A stretch of DNA of 64,000 nucleotides from contig NZ_JAALBX010000006.1 in NCBI RefSeq assembly GCF_011077955.1, positions 124,001 through 188,000 on the forward strand, written 5' to 3'. Positions 1-9,502 of the stretch are shown one piece after another (position 1 is the first letter of the stretch; the number at the start of each line of letters is the position of its first letter). A program made the translations under genes and the position numbers. The stretch comes from Citrobacter freundii. Lineage in GTDB: Bacteria > Pseudomonadota > Gammaproteobacteria > Enterobacterales > Enterobacteriaceae. Under the pieces are notes generated by a model. That model saw only the letters and a list, made by a program, of their open reading frames with translations, searched no databases and was not told the origin of the DNA.

Positions 1-798
1 AATCACGTCCTCAACCGCGAATCAGGCATGGTGAAGGGCTGTTTTAGCCAGGTATTGGCCAATAAAAAATTGCTCAAGCTGAATATCGGCATCATGTGCC
101 TGCATATTTTGCTGATGTCCACCTTTGTCGCCCTCCCCCACCAACTGGAAGCGGCAGGTTATCCGGCGGCGGATCACTGGAAAATCTATCTCTGCACGAT
201 GCTCCTCGCGTTTGTATCGGTAGTGCCTTTCATCATTTATGCCGAAGTGAAACGCCGTATGAAGCGGGTGTTTGTGTTTTGCATCATGGTGATTGCCCTT
301 GCCGAGGTGGTGTTATGGGGCGCAGGCCCGCTGCTCTGGCAACAAATTCTTGGCATCCAGCTCTTCTTTGTGGCGTTTAACCTGATGGAAGCGCTGCTGC
401 CGTCGCTTATCAGTAAAGAATCTCCGGCCGGGTATAAAGGCACGGCTATGGGGGTCTATTCTACCAGCCAGTTTCTTGGCGTGGCGATTGGCGGTTCAGT
501 GGGCGGCTGGCTTGCGCAATATGCCGATACCCAAACGGTATTCCTGGCAGGTGCGCTGTTGGCAGCACTGTGGCTGATGATAGGCTTTACCATGGAAGAG
601 CCGCCTTATGTCAGCAGCATTCGCGTCGAATTACCGCAAGAGGTGCAAGCCGATGAAGCGCTAAGAGCGCGGCTGCTTGCGAAAGCGGGTGTGAGCGAAG
701 CGGTAGTGGTCGCGCAAGAGCACAGCGCGTATGTGAAGATAGACAGCAAAGTCACCAATCGCTTTGAGATTGAGCAGGTCGTCAAAGGGGTGGCGTAA
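1..798 (+). CDS. yajR: MFS transporter YajR, C-terminal part (5' end outside window)
   Basis: The frame is open from the first base, so only about the last 265 residues are present; the gene starts upstream of the window. Six hydrophobic segments, probably TM7-TM12 of a 12-helix major facilitator, lead into a soluble tail of about 65 residues. That tail ends with HSAYVKIDSKVTNRFEIEQ, the small ferredoxin-like C-terminal (YAM) domain that distinguishes YajR from other MFS members. YajR is an inner-membrane proton-driven exporter of unknown natural substrate. It converges on yajQ and both share the hairpin at 800-821. Identification rests on the tail and on synteny with yajQ-panE-yajL. Confidence 0.93.
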   Translation, partial: NHVLNRESGMVKGCFSQVLANKKLLKLNIGIMCLHILLMSTFVALPHQLEAAGYPAADHWKIYLCTMLLAFVSVVPFIIYAEVKRRMKRVFVFCIMVIALAEVVLWGAGPLLWQQILGIQLFFVAFNLMEALLPSLISKESPAGYKGTAMGVYSTSQFLGVAIGGSVGGWLAQYADTQTVFLAGALLAALWLMIGFTMEEPPYVSSIRVELPQEVQADEALRARLLAKAGVSEAVVVAQEHSAYVKIDSKVTNRFEIEQVVKGVA

Positions 799-799
799 A

Positions 800-821
800 A
801 AAGGCCGGGTAACCGGCCTTT
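800..821. terminator. Bidirectional terminator between yajR and yajQ
   Basis: AAAGGCCGG (800-808) and CCGGCCTTT (813-821) form a 9-bp stem with a GTAA loop. The stem has A and T flanks on both sides and lies between two convergent stop codons. Confidence 0.85.
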
Positions 822-823
822 AG

Positions 824-1315
824 TTAATCGCGAAAGTTTTTAAACTGGAACGGCTGGCCTAAATCGCCGCCGCGCACCAGCGCCATAACGGCCTGCAGGT
901 CATCGCGCGCTTTTCCGGTTACGCGGATCTCTTCGCCCTGAATTTGCGCCTGCACTTTAAGCTTGCTGTCTTTGATAAGCTTAACGATCTTCTTGGCAAT
1001 GGAAGCCTCGATGCCTTGTTTAAGCTTCGCGTCCACGCTCCAGTTTTTACCGCTGTGCACAAATTCTTCCGGCACATCGATAGAACTGCCTTCAATGCCG
1101 CGCTTAAGTAATTTGGCGCGCAGAATATCAATCAGCTGGTTAACCTGAAAGTCTGATTCGCTCAGTACTTTAATGGTTTGATTTTTTTCGTTAAGCTCAA
1201 ACTCCGCCGTCACGCCACGAAAATCGAAACGTGACTCCACTTCGCGGCTCGCGTTATCCACCGCGTTGCGAACTTCCTGAAAGTCGACTTCAGAAACGAT
1301 ATCAAAAGATGGCAT
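824..1315 (-). CDS. yajQ: YajQ family nucleotide-binding protein
   Basis: Encodes 163 residues starting [15 protein letters not shown] and ending [10 protein letters not shown], the same length and ends as E. coli YajQ. The start at 1315 is chosen over an in-frame ATG 30 codons upstream because it gives the family length and has a GGGAG ribosome site just before it. YajQ proteins are small cytoplasmic proteins with two ferredoxin-like halves that bind nucleotides or RNA. A Xanthomonas homologue binds cyclic di-GMP, which is notable because a c-di-GMP-controlled adhesion system lies 6 kb away, but nothing in the sequence links them. Divergent from panE across 195 bp. Confidence 0.95.
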   Translation of the reverse strand: MPSFDIVSEVDFQEVRNAVDNASREVESRFDFRGVTAEFELNEKNQTIKVLSESDFQVNQLIDILRAKLLKRGIEGSSIDVPEEFVHSGKNWSVDAKLKQGIEASIAKKIVKLIKDSKLKVQAQIQGEEIRVTGKARDDLQAVMALVRGGDLGQPFQFKNFRD

Positions 1316-1510
1316 GTTTTGTTCTCCCTCTCTCTGTGTGCGTTGCATAATACCCGCAACGTCGCCGATACCCCAAATTATTCGCATTGCAGCAAGTATG
1401 TGCAACGGGAAGTATATAAGGCATAAAACAACGCGTATCAGCCCAGGACAGCAGCATAGCCGACGGCGCTATACTACAACCACCTGGCTTTTGGCAGGTG
1501 AGGAGAAATC

Positions 1511-2425
1511 ATGAAAATTACCGTACTGGGATGCGGTGCATTAGGGCAATTGTGGCTGACAGCGCTTCTCAAACAGGGGCATGAGCTACAGGGATGGCTG
1601 CGCCTCCCACAGCCATACTGCAGTATCAATCTTCAGGATACTGACGGAACGATTTATAACGATTCCGTTATTGCCAATGACCCGGACATGCTGGCACAGA
1701 GCGATCTCCTGCTGGTTACGCTCAAGGCGTGGCAAGTCTCCGACGCCGTGCTTCCACTGGCGAAAAAATTGCCAGAGACCAGCCCTATCCTTTTGATTCA
1801 TAACGGCATGGGAACGCTTGATGAACTACGAAGAATTCAACAACCGCTGTTGATGGGCGTCACCACCCATGCGGCCAGACGTGACGGTAGCGTGATAACG
1901 CATGTCGCAAACGGGATAACCCATATCGGGCCGGCAAAACCCGGCATCAACGATTACAGCGAACTGGCGGAACGTCTGCATGAGGCATTGCCGGACGTCG
2001 CCTGGCATGACGATATCAACGCCTCATGCTGGAAAAAGCTTGCCGTTAATTGCGTCATTAACCCACTCACGGCGCTGCTCGATTGCCCGAATGGCGAGTT
2101 ACGCCACTATCCTGAAGAAATTGAAAATATCTGCCAGGAAGTCGCACTGGTGATGGTGCGCGAGGGTTATCACACATCCGCAGAAAGTCTGCGTTATTTC
2201 ACCGACCAGATTATCGACAGCACCGCAGACAATATCTCTTCCATGCTGCAAGACATCCGTATGCAGCGCCATACGGAAATTGATTACATTACGGGATATT
2301 TGCTGCGTCGCGCACGCGCGCACGGGCTATCGCTTCCTGTCAACAGCCGTCTTTATGAACGCGTCAAGCGTAAGGAGAATGAGTATGAACGTCTCGGCAC
2401 TGGTATGCCTGGCGCCTGGCACTGA
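1511..2425 (+). CDS. panE: 2-dehydropantoate 2-reductase
   Basis: Reduces 2-dehydropantoate to pantoate with NADPH in pantothenate/CoA synthesis, in the cytoplasm. The 304 residues begin [15 protein letters not shown], a Rossmann nucleotide-binding turn (GCGALG, residues 7-12). They contain the family segments around the catalytic Lys ([13 protein letters not shown]) and Glu (RHTEIDY). E. coli PanE has 303 residues. GAGGAG sits 6 bases upstream of the ATG, directly after a CACCTG/CAGGTG hairpin (1481-1500); a TATACT box lies at 1470-1475 but no convincing -35 was seen. The 3' end overlaps yajL by 41 bases, so the two are probably cotranscribed. Confidence 0.96.
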   Translation: MKITVLGCGALGQLWLTALLKQGHELQGWLRLPQPYCSINLQDTDGTIYNDSVIANDPDMLAQSDLLLVTLKAWQVSDAVLPLAKKLPETSPILLIHNGMGTLDELRRIQQPLLMGVTTHAARRDGSVITHVANGITHIGPAKPGINDYSELAERLHEALPDVAWHDDINASCWKKLAVNCVINPLTALLDCPNGELRHYPEEIENICQEVALVMVREGYHTSAESLRYFTDQIIDSTADNISSMLQDIRMQRHTEIDYITGYLLRRARAHGLSLPVNSRLYERVKRKENEYERLGTGMPGAWH

Positions 2426-2975
2426 AGAGACCGAAGCGGTTACCACCATCGATTTACTGGTGCGGGCCGGCATTCAGGTTACTACCGCAAGCGTCGCCAG
2501 CGACGGCGCACTTACCATTGTATGCTCACGCGGCGTGAAGCTAATCGCGGATGCGCCGCTGGTGGATGTGGCTGACGGAGAGTTTGACGTGATTGTGCTG
2601 CCCGGAGGCCTCAAAGGCGCGGAATGTTTTCGCGATAGTCCATTGCTGGTGGAAACCGTGCGCCAGTTTCATTTATCAGGCCGTCTGGTCGCGGCGATGT
2701 GTGCGTCGCCGGGAACCGTGCTTATCCCGCACGATCTTTTCCCGCTTGGTAATATGACCGGCTTCCCGGGCCTGAAAGCGACGATCCCGCCTGAAAAATG
2801 GATGGATAAACGCGCCTATTACGATGACCGCGTCAAGCTGTTGACAAGCCAGGGTCCCGGCACTTCGATAGATTTTGCATTGAAGATTATCGACTTACTG
2901 ATCGGCAAAGAAAAAGCCGCCGAGGTGGCGGCTCAGTTAGTCGTTGCATCGGGTATTTATAACTACCACGACTGA
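2385..2975 (+). CDS. yajL: DJ-1/PfpI family protein deglycase/chaperone YajL
   Basis: Encodes 196 residues, matching E. coli YajL, beginning [19 protein letters not shown]. The conserved Cys elbow is AAMCASPG (E. coli AAICAAPA), and the conserved Glu lies in GTEETEA. YajL is a cytoplasmic DJ-1 homologue protecting thiol proteins and acting as chaperone or deglycase; the exact activity is debated. The start inside panE is supported by AAGGAG at 2372-2377; longer in-frame starts would give a non-homologous extension. Stops 13 bases before the convergent anchor-subunit gene, marking the left edge of the accessory block. Confidence 0.95.
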   Translation: MNVSALVCLAPGTEETEAVTTIDLLVRAGIQVTTASVASDGALTIVCSRGVKLIADAPLVDVADGEFDVIVLPGGLKGAECFRDSPLLVETVRQFHLSGRLVAAMCASPGTVLIPHDLFPLGNMTGFPGLKATIPPEKWMDKRAYYDDRVKLLTSQGPGTSIDFALKIIDLLIGKEKAAEVAAQLVVASGIYNYHD

Positions 2976-2988
2976 CGGCGCGTGCGCC

Positions 2989-3789
2989 TTAAAACCAGGG
3001 CGCACCGCTCATCACATTACTGTAAAACAGCATCCTGCCTGCGATTTCACCCGTGAAGATTAGCGTAATCGCAAGCACCCCCGCCCACGGAGATAACTTA
3101 CCGTGGCGCAACAGGGTGAACAGCGCAGCACCCGTTACGATACTCGCCAGTAATTGCCACCATAACAACGGGCTTGCCGCATCGGCGCCGAAAATGCGAT
3201 AGCGCCAGACAAGCCCGCAGGCGACCAACACAATGCCTGCGATTACGCCCACCTGGAGCCGACGCGCCACTTCGCAACCCCACAGGTTGGCAAAGACCGC
3301 AATCGAAATAAAACCCAGCAGCATCGCGCAGCCGATAAAAGCGATTTGCGTCGCGGCGCTGTGCCATAACGGGTGCAGGATCATCTGGTAATAAACCTGG
3401 GAGCTTACCAGGATGGCGATAATTCCCACCGCCACCGCCGCCATTCCCACGAGGGTGACCTGCTTTTCGTTGGCATTAATCCACACCAGCAACAGCCATA
3501 ACGTTGTGAGCGCGTTAAGCACAAAAAACGCCACGACTTCACGACTAAGCCACGAATGCGCAAGGCCGTAGAGCGCACGCGGTGCCCCCAGTGGCGCGCC
3601 CAGATGGGCAATCGAGGCAAGCGAGCCTAATACCGTTATCAGCCAGACAAAAACCGCAACTCGCTTTACGGTGTGTCGGGAAAAGACCGGTGTTGCGCGC
3701 TGCTGTCCGGCGATGACGGCGAGTAATGCGCCAATGCCCCACTGCGTCAGTACCGTAAAAAACACCAGCGGAAGTTCAAACTGTTCCAT
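2989..3789 (-). CDS. DmsC-like membrane anchor subunit of a molybdoenzyme
   Basis: A 266-residue, almost wholly hydrophobic protein with about eight predicted membrane helices. Its opening, MEQFELPLVFFTVLTQWGIG, is typical of the DmsC/YnfH family. These anchors hold the A and B subunits at the outer face of the inner membrane and oxidise menaquinol, feeding electrons through the B subunit. Third gene of the A-B-C operon, 9 bases after the B gene. The family is clear; quinone type and terminal acceptor are not shown by the sequence. Confidence 0.85.
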   Translation of the reverse strand: MEQFELPLVFFTVLTQWGIGALLAVIAGQQRATPVFSRHTVKRVAVFVWLITVLGSLASIAHLGAPLGAPRALYGLAHSWLSREVVAFFVLNALTTLWLLLVWINANEKQVTLVGMAAVAVGIIAILVSSQVYYQMILHPLWHSAATQIAFIGCAMLLGFISIAVFANLWGCEVARRLQVGVIAGIVLVACGLVWRYRIFGADAASPLLWWQLLASIVTGAALFTLLRHGKLSPWAGVLAITLIFTGEIAGRMLFYSNVMSGAPWF

Positions 3790-3798
3790 AATCGCTCC

Positions 3799-4347
3799 TT
3801 ACTCATCCGCCGCAATGATCACCACATTAGGGTGACTTATCGTGTGATCCGGCATGTGATAGCGCGCCTCTATCAATTCCCAGTTGGTCTGGTGTTCAGC
3901 GCGCAGTTGCTCTATCTCGCCAAAACGCAGCACGCCGCCGGGGCACGACTCCACGCAGCGCGGCGTCATCCCCTGATCGATGTAGTCGGCGCACATATTG
4001 CATTTGCTGGTTTTGCCCTCCGCCGGATCGAATACCGGAGCGTTATACGGACAGGCCATAATGCACATCCGGCACCCAATGCAGCGATCATGATCCTGTA
4101 CCACAATGCCGTCCGGGCGTTTGGTATAGGTCCCGGCCGGGCACACTTTCATACACTGCGGATCGTCACAGTGATTGCAGGACATGGAGATGAAACCCTG
4201 GGTATTAGGATTATCGCTTGTGAATTCGCGCACCCGCCGCCACAGCACGCCATGGGGGTTATCGTGCTCCGATTTACACGCCATGCTGCACGTTTTACAG
4301 CCATAGCAATTTTTAATATTGATAACAAACCCGTATTGCTTCGCCAT
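3799..4347 (-). CDS. DmsB-like ferredoxin subunit with four [4Fe-4S] clusters
   Basis: A 182-residue electron-transfer subunit. Four cysteine groups are visible: CYGCKTCSMAC (residues 14-24), CNHCDDPQCMKVCP, CIGCRMCIMACP and CNMCADYID...CVESCP. This is the arrangement of the DmsB/PhsB/NrfC family, each group supplying ligands to two clusters of a four-cluster wire. It has no signal sequence, as expected for a subunit carried out with the Tat-exported A subunit. It is shorter than E. coli DmsB (205 residues). Starts 2 bases after the A gene stop, so translation is probably coupled. Confidence 0.9.
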   Translation of the reverse strand: MAKQYGFVINIKNCYGCKTCSMACKSEHDNPHGVLWRRVREFTSDNPNTQGFISMSCNHCDDPQCMKVCPAGTYTKRPDGIVVQDHDRCIGCRMCIMACPYNAPVFDPAEGKTSKCNMCADYIDQGMTPRCVESCPGGVLRFGEIEQLRAEHQTNWELIEARYHMPDHTISHPNVVIIAADE

Positions 4348-4349
4348 GA

Positions 4350-6683
4350 TTACGCCTCCCTTCTTACGTCAACCAGGGTGCTGTTGCAGCAATGCCCATT
4401 GCTGAGAATATCCACCTGATCATTGGTCACATGGCTGCTGCTGCCGCCCTGCTGTTCCCACCAGCCGTTCTCAAGCGACACCACGCCTTGTTTAATGTGC
4501 GTGGTGACGTCGGCGATAGCGCGATGCTCGCCGCGATGATTGAATACAACGACCCATTCGCCATGCAAAATCCCGCGTCGATGGGCATCTTCCGGGTGGA
4601 TCATTACGTTCGGTTTATCGCGCTGAATTTCTAAGATCCACGGGTTCATGCCGTGGCTTGAGTGGACACTTCGCGCAAGTTTGCGCTGTACCGCCATCAG
4701 CGGATATTTCTTCGCCAGTTCCGGCGAGCCCTTTACGGATTCGCTCACCTGCATCCATGTCACCACCGGGGAGAAGTCTTTCTTCTGCCACTCCTCAATA
4801 AACAGATTCGCTTTTTTGGTGGTGGTGCGAAACACGCCGTCTTTAAAGGGTATCCAGTCCCCTTCAACCGGTCTGACCGGACCTTTTGCCAGCATCTCGC
4901 GGGTGATGCCGGACCCTTTCAGGCAGGCGTCAATATAATGCTCAATGGGTTGGTTAAAGACCTCGCCAAATCCGAAACGCTCCGCCAGACGCGCGAAAAT
5001 CCAGTAATCGGGTTTCGCCTCTCCCGGCGGTTCAACGGCTTTCTCCATTAACTGCACATAATGGCTGCGTATCCCGGCCATCAGGCTGACATCTTCGAAA
5101 ATCGTCGTGACCGGCAACACCAGATCGGCGTATAGCGCAGAGGAGGTCATCAGATTATCGGCCACCACCACAAACGGCACTTTTTTGAACGCTTCGCGAA
5201 CCATGTTGGTGTTAGGCAACTGCGTCATGGCCCCCATGGTCATGTTCCACCAGAACTTAATCGGATTGGGTTTGCCCTGCACCACCCATTCGCCGATTTT
5301 TGATACCGGAATGGGGGGAATTTTTTTGACGTTCGGCGCAGGCGGCATAATCGGCGAGAATTTTGCCATCTGGCGCGCGCCGCCCGCATCGCAAATCCCC
5401 GCGCCGCGCTTTCCGATATTGCCGGTTATCAGCGCCAGATAGAACTGGCTTGCGGACACATAGGTGCCAAACTCGGTGCGTTGCGCGCCAGACATATTCT
5501 GCACAATCATGGATGGCGTCATGCTGGCGTAATCCCGGGCCAGCCGGATAATCGTGTGTTCGGGGATCTCGGTTTGAGCGCTTACGTTCTCGAGCGACCA
5601 GGGTTTCGCCTGCTGATAAATTTCGCTCATCACCGTGGTGTACGGGCTGTCTGGTGGAAGTTCATCGTTGAAAAGCGCGGGCGCCACCCCCTCGGCATCA
5701 TGGCGCATCAGGGTTTGGCTTCGCGTATCGAACACCAGATAGCTGTCCGGATCGTCCGGGGACTGGCGCAACAGTTTCTGCTGTTGGTCCACCAGATACA
5801 CCGCGCCGGTATGCGCGCGCAGGAATGGCGCGTCATAGCGTTGCTCTTCGACGATGATCTTAATCATCCCGAGCGCCAGTGCGATATCGGTACCGGGAAC
5901 GATGGGTATCCACTCATCCGCTTTCGCCGCCGTTTCGTTAAAACGCGGATCAATCACGACTATTCGCGCGCCGTTTTTCTGCGCCTCAACATAGTTTTTC
6001 CAGTAGGCGTGCATGGTCACCGCCGGGTTATTGCCCCAGCAGAGAATAAAACGGCTGTCTTTAATCGTATCGCGGGTATCGGCATAGCGCAGGCCGAGCA
6101 TGGGCGTCATCGACGCGGTCACGGCCGCGCAGCACAGCGAACCAATCTGTTTTGTGGAACCGCCGAGATAATCGAAAAACGCCTTACCCATGTCGTTTTT
6201 AATAGAGTCCATATTTCCGGCATGGGTGGTAATCAGCAGACCTTCATTACCCTGTTCGGCAATAACGGTGCGGATTTCTTTTTCAATACGATCCAGTGCC
6301 TCATCCCAGGAAATGGGCTTGAATTTGCCTTCGCCTTTTTCACCGGTTCGCAGCAACGGCTGCGTCAGGCGCAGCGGATGATAAACCCATTTAGTACGAC
6401 TAATGCCGCGCAGGCAACATTTCACGTTGAAGCCGTGGCTCGCCTCGATTTTCACCAGCTTATCCTGCCAGACATAGGCCGTGAGATTGCAGTGCAAACA
6501 CTCCATCGCGCAGGTTGAACGGTAGGTTTTGTAATCGGAAAGTTTTAACGGAATGCGGCGTAACGGTTGTGCCGTCGCCACGCCTTGTGAAAAAAAGCAC
6601 GGGCTTAACGATGCCAGCCCGATAACACCCAGCCCTTTTAAAAGGGTTCTTCGCTTTAATCGGTATTGGGACAATGCTTCCAT
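4350..6683 (-). CDS. Tat-exported molybdopterin oxidoreductase catalytic subunit (DMSO reductase family)
   Basis: A 777-residue enzyme. The N-terminus has a twin-arginine signal, LKRRTLLKGLG (Arg11-Arg12), followed by a hydrophobic stretch. Next comes a [4Fe-4S] motif, Cys58-x3-Cys62-x2-Cys65 with a distal Cys at 89/90. The residue that coordinates molybdenum should lie in GSLCCAAV (Cys184/Cys185). A Cys there is typical of thiosulfate, polysulfide, tetrathionate or arsenic enzymes, whereas DmsA and TorA use Ser. So DMSO reductase, the likely automatic name, is doubtful. The C-terminal molybdopterin dinucleotide domain starts near KYPLMAVQRK. A strong GGAGGAG precedes the ATG. No TorD/DmsD-type chaperone gene is present in the operon. 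Divergent from the IclR regulator. Confidence 0.88.
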   Translation of the reverse strand: MEALSQYRLKRRTLLKGLGVIGLASLSPCFFSQGVATAQPLRRIPLKLSDYKTYRSTCAMECLHCNLTAYVWQDKLVKIEASHGFNVKCCLRGISRTKWVYHPLRLTQPLLRTGEKGEGKFKPISWDEALDRIEKEIRTVIAEQGNEGLLITTHAGNMDSIKNDMGKAFFDYLGGSTKQIGSLCCAAVTASMTPMLGLRYADTRDTIKDSRFILCWGNNPAVTMHAYWKNYVEAQKNGARIVVIDPRFNETAAKADEWIPIVPGTDIALALGMIKIIVEEQRYDAPFLRAHTGAVYLVDQQQKLLRQSPDDPDSYLVFDTRSQTLMRHDAEGVAPALFNDELPPDSPYTTVMSEIYQQAKPWSLENVSAQTEIPEHTIIRLARDYASMTPSMIVQNMSGAQRTEFGTYVSASQFYLALITGNIGKRGAGICDAGGARQMAKFSPIMPPAPNVKKIPPIPVSKIGEWVVQGKPNPIKFWWNMTMGAMTQLPNTNMVREAFKKVPFVVVADNLMTSSALYADLVLPVTTIFEDVSLMAGIRSHYVQLMEKAVEPPGEAKPDYWIFARLAERFGFGEVFNQPIEHYIDACLKGSGITREMLAKGPVRPVEGDWIPFKDGVFRTTTKKANLFIEEWQKKDFSPVVTWMQVSESVKGSPELAKKYPLMAVQRKLARSVHSSHGMNPWILEIQRDKPNVMIHPEDAHRRGILHGEWVVVFNHRGEHRAIADVTTHIKQGVVSLENGWWEQQGGSSSHVTNDQVDILSNGHCCNSTLVDVRREA

Positions 6684-6694
6684 AGTGACTCCTC

Positions 6695-6737
6695 CAGTGG
6701 TTAATTATTAGTGAACCACTGTGCATCATTAGTGAAC
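6695..6737. promoter_or_regulatory. Candidate operator: direct and inverted repeats before the molybdoenzyme operon
   Basis: ATTAGTGAAC occurs twice, at 6707-6716 and 6728-6737, exactly 21 bp (two helical turns) apart. It overlaps an 8-bp inverted repeat, CAGTGGTT (6695-6702) with AACCACTG (6714-6721). The site lies just upstream of the catalytic subunit start and facing the divergent IclR gene, so it is a good candidate for that regulator. Binding is inferred. Confidence 0.4.
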
Positions 6738-6751
6738 TTGAGGCGGGTCAA
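6738..6751. promoter_or_regulatory. Candidate FNR site
   Basis: TTGAG-GCGG-GTCAA matches the FNR consensus TTGAT-N4-ATCAA at 8 of 10 positions. It is 55-68 bases upstream of the molybdoenzyme ATG, which would suit anaerobic induction. Confidence 0.4.
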
Positions 6752-6853
6752 CGAATACGCATTTTGAGGTAGGAAGAAATTCTGCTTTCTTGTCATCGCA
6801 TTGACAGAAACGAAAGATGATAAAGTAGCGCGCGAACATAAAGAGGCCGTTAT

Positions 6854-7546
6854 ATGACTGAAAATGTGCAAGGCGTTAATTCCGTTGATATTGCCGTCAC
6901 CATCCTGAATTACCTCGCCAGCCACCATGGATGCGCCCGGGCAGGTGAGATTGCCAGCGGCTGTGGTTTATCAAAAAGCCGCTTGCATAAGTATCTGGTC
7001 TCGCTATTGCGCACCGGTATCCTGGTCCAGGATGGAAACGGGCATTATTGCCTTGGCGAAGCATTAATAAAGCTGGCGCATGCCGTTCCCGGAAATCAGG
7101 ACATTATTACGCGGGTGAATCCGGTATTAAGGGCGTTTCGCGATCGGATGAATTATTCCACCGGTCTGGTCATCTCAACGCCGGACGGGCTGGTCATACG
7201 CCATTACCATCGCAGCTTTAAAAATGTGGATATCGATTTTCTCGACAATACGCCGGTGCCGCTGAACGCCAGCGCCGCGGGACTGATAATGATGAGCTAC
7301 GGCGTTAATCATTCAGCAAGCCCTGAGGATCGCGAGATTATCGAACGCGTACGCGAACAAGGCTATGCAGTGCGCTATAAGCCGACCGAGGGCATTCCTG
7401 GCGCGCAGTCTATCGCCTGCCCAATAATTGACGCCAACGGCACCCTGGTCGCGATTGGCGTAACGATGGGGTTTTTTGATAATGAGGACGAGATTAACCG
7501 GGTAGCGCAGGCGTTGAAAACCGCATTAAGCCAAATCCGCTGGTAA
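6854..7546 (+). CDS. IclR family transcriptional regulator
   Basis: A 230-residue regulator. Residues about 8-60 form a winged helix-turn-helix (SVDIAVTILNYLASHH ... GLSKSRLHKYLVSL), and residues about 75-230 form the IclR effector-binding GAF-like domain, with the family segments PLNASAAGL and IACPIIDANG. IclR proteins are usually local repressors or activators that respond to small organic acids. Divergent transcription from the molybdoenzyme operon over 170 bp, with repeats in between, suggests it controls that operon. A TTGACA hexamer at 6801-6806 could serve its own promoter, but no good -10 was seen. The effector is unknown. Confidence 0.87.
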   Translation: MTENVQGVNSVDIAVTILNYLASHHGCARAGEIASGCGLSKSRLHKYLVSLLRTGILVQDGNGHYCLGEALIKLAHAVPGNQDIITRVNPVLRAFRDRMNYSTGLVISTPDGLVIRHYHRSFKNVDIDFLDNTPVPLNASAAGLIMMSYGVNHSASPEDREIIERVREQGYAVRYKPTEGIPGAQSIACPIIDANGTLVAIGVTMGFFDNEDEINRVAQALKTALSQIRW

Positions 7547-7802
7547 CGGTATGGAGGGTTTTGCGCAGGGCGATGAATAAATAGTTGTCAGTGGATAAAT
7601 CATTATTAGCCAGGACAATAACGGGCGTTAGGTAAAATTATCCATACAATCGCGTTTTCGCGTTGAAATGATAGTCGGTCTCTCTGGTCATATATTTGAG
7701 GACACCCACTTGTGTTATAAGCTCCTGCATATCCACGCGATACCTGAACGTCGGCCATTTAAGGCGCCGGCCCGCTCGCAGTGCGACAAGGAGTAAGTAA
7801 GA

Positions 7803-9488
7803 GTGTCTTTAAGTCATTTACTGGAACAGGCGCGTCCGGCAATTGAATCGCTTTGCGTTGCCGCTCTACCCGCGCCTTTTCCTGGTTATGTGCTGTTTTT
7901 TTGCGCCTCTACGGGGAAAGAACGCGCCGATATTACTGTCTCGCGCGGCGCCACTTTCGCTGACGCCTGGCTTAACGGCGCCACAGCGCTTCAGCGTATC
8001 CGCCAAAAAAACGATAAAAACTACCAGTGGCTGCGCGTCGAGACGGTAAATAAAACCGAAGCACTACTGTGGGGCGCATTAAAAGAAAAGCTTGGCAAAA
8101 CCAAGCGCAACTATTTCCGCTTCGGCCTGAGCTTTGATACGGCTTTTGAGCACGCCATTCTTGAGCAGGAGATTAACGCCAACGCGCTGCTGTATCAGGG
8201 AACGATTGGCGTTGCGACGCCTAACGACAGCAACCTGGCGCACTACGCCCGCTACCGTTTTGGCGAGGCGCTGACATGGCCGCAGCACGATGACGACACG
8301 CTGTGGCGCTTTACCACCCAGGGCGTCTTTTGCGACGGCGACCAGTGCCACTCCTTGACCGCTCAGGGACGCCATTCCGGTTATCGCCAGCTATTACGCT
8401 GGCAACAGTCGCTGGAACCGATGATCCAGAGCGCGACCGATTATCTGGCGCGTCAGGTCAGGAAAACGGGCCGATATTATTACGGCTGGTTTCCGTGTTT
8501 CGACAGGGCTATCCCTACGTATAATACGCTGCGCCACGCCAGCTCGACCTACGCCTTGCTGGAAGGCTGGGAAATTACTCGCGACGCCGCGCATTTTGCC
8601 GCCATTACGCGCGCGCTTAACGATTTATCGTCTGAATTAATCAAAACCTACCCGCTTGCCAATGGCGAGGAAGCCGATTTCCTGGTCGATACCGGTGATG
8701 AAATCAAACTCGGCGGCAACGCCGTGGCGATTCTGGCGATGGCGAAATACACCGAGCTTACCGGTGACTCACGTTATCTGGCGCAAATGACGCGCCTTGC
8801 CAAAGGCATTGTATTTATGCAGCGCCCGGATACCGGCGGTTTTGTGCACGTGCTGCATGCGGCGGATTTATCGGTAAAAGCGGAGCAGCGCATTATTTAT
8901 TACGATGGCGAAGCGGCGTTCGCGCTGATGCGCCTTTACGGCTTGACTCAGGAACCGCAATGGCTCGCGACCGTGGAAAAAGCAGTCGATCATTTTATCG
9001 AGCAAAAACACTGGCAGGCGCACGATCACTGGCTGAGCTACTGCATTAATGAATTAACCCAATACCGTCCCCTGGCGCGTTATTACCAGTTTGGGCTGGA
9101 TAATGTGCGCGACCATCTGGATTTTGTGATGAACCGGGTGACGACGTACCCGACATTGCTGGAATTAATGATGGCGGCCTCGCATATGATTGCCCGCCTG
9201 GCTGACTCGGAGCATCGTCATCTGCTTGAGGACTTCGATTTAGAAAAATTCAATCTGGCGCTGGAGACCCGTGCCCGCTATCTCGCCAACGGTTTCTTCT
9301 GGCCTGAGATTGCGATGTTTTTTAAAAATCCGGCGCGTATCGTCGGCAGTTTTTTTATTCGCCATCACAGCTACCGCGTGAGGATTGATGATGTCGAACA
9401 TTATCTTTCCGGCTACGTGGCGTATTACAAATACCGGGCGAAAACCATGTCGCCTTCTTCCCTGCGCGTGCAGTCCGACGCGCGGTAG
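7803..9488 (+). CDS. Uncharacterised 561-residue protein, first gene of the lapG-lapD operon
   Basis: I do not recognise this protein with certainty. It starts at GTG with AAGGAG 9 bases upstream (7788-7793). No signal peptide or membrane helix is visible, so it is probably cytoplasmic. The middle is rich in aromatic residues and His: [28 protein letters not shown], and later [17 protein letters not shown]. This repeated helix pattern with YxGEAxxAL and RHASSxYALLE is reminiscent of (alpha/alpha)6-barrel carbohydrate-active proteins, but that assignment is inference. The stop lies 14 bases before lapG, so it is probably cotranscribed with lapG, lapD and the small protein. A role in making or modifying a surface glycan that works with the adhesin is possible. 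Confidence 0.6.
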   Translation: MSLSHLLEQARPAIESLCVAALPAPFPGYVLFFCASTGKERADITVSRGATFADAWLNGATALQRIRQKNDKNYQWLRVETVNKTEALLWGALKEKLGKTKRNYFRFGLSFDTAFEHAILEQEINANALLYQGTIGVATPNDSNLAHYARYRFGEALTWPQHDDDTLWRFTTQGVFCDGDQCHSLTAQGRHSGYRQLLRWQQSLEPMIQSATDYLARQVRKTGRYYYGWFPCFDRAIPTYNTLRHASSTYALLEGWEITRDAAHFAAITRALNDLSSELIKTYPLANGEEADFLVDTGDEIKLGGNAVAILAMAKYTELTGDSRYLAQMTRLAKGIVFMQRPDTGGFVHVLHAADLSVKAEQRIIYYDGEAAFALMRLYGLTQEPQWLATVEKAVDHFIEQKHWQAHDHWLSYCINELTQYRPLARYYQFGLDNVRDHLDFVMNRVTTYPTLLELMMAASHMIARLADSEHRHLLEDFDLEKFNLALETRARYLANGFFWPEIAMFFKNPARIVGSFFIRHHSYRVRIDDVEHYLSGYVAYYKYRAKTMSPSSLRVQSDAR

Positions 9489-9502
9489 CGGTTGAAAATA
9501 CC

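Noticed and set aside
5481-6518. 345-codon plus-strand frame opposite the molybdoenzyme gene
   Set aside because: The minus-strand protein has Tat signal, cluster and cofactor motifs; the opposite frame has Arg/His-rich composition typical of antisense frames in GC-rich genes.
2989-6683. Assignment as DmsABC or YnfEFGH
   Set aside because: The anchor and B subunits fit the wider family, but the catalytic subunit has Cys rather than Ser at the likely molybdenum ligand, and gene context differs.
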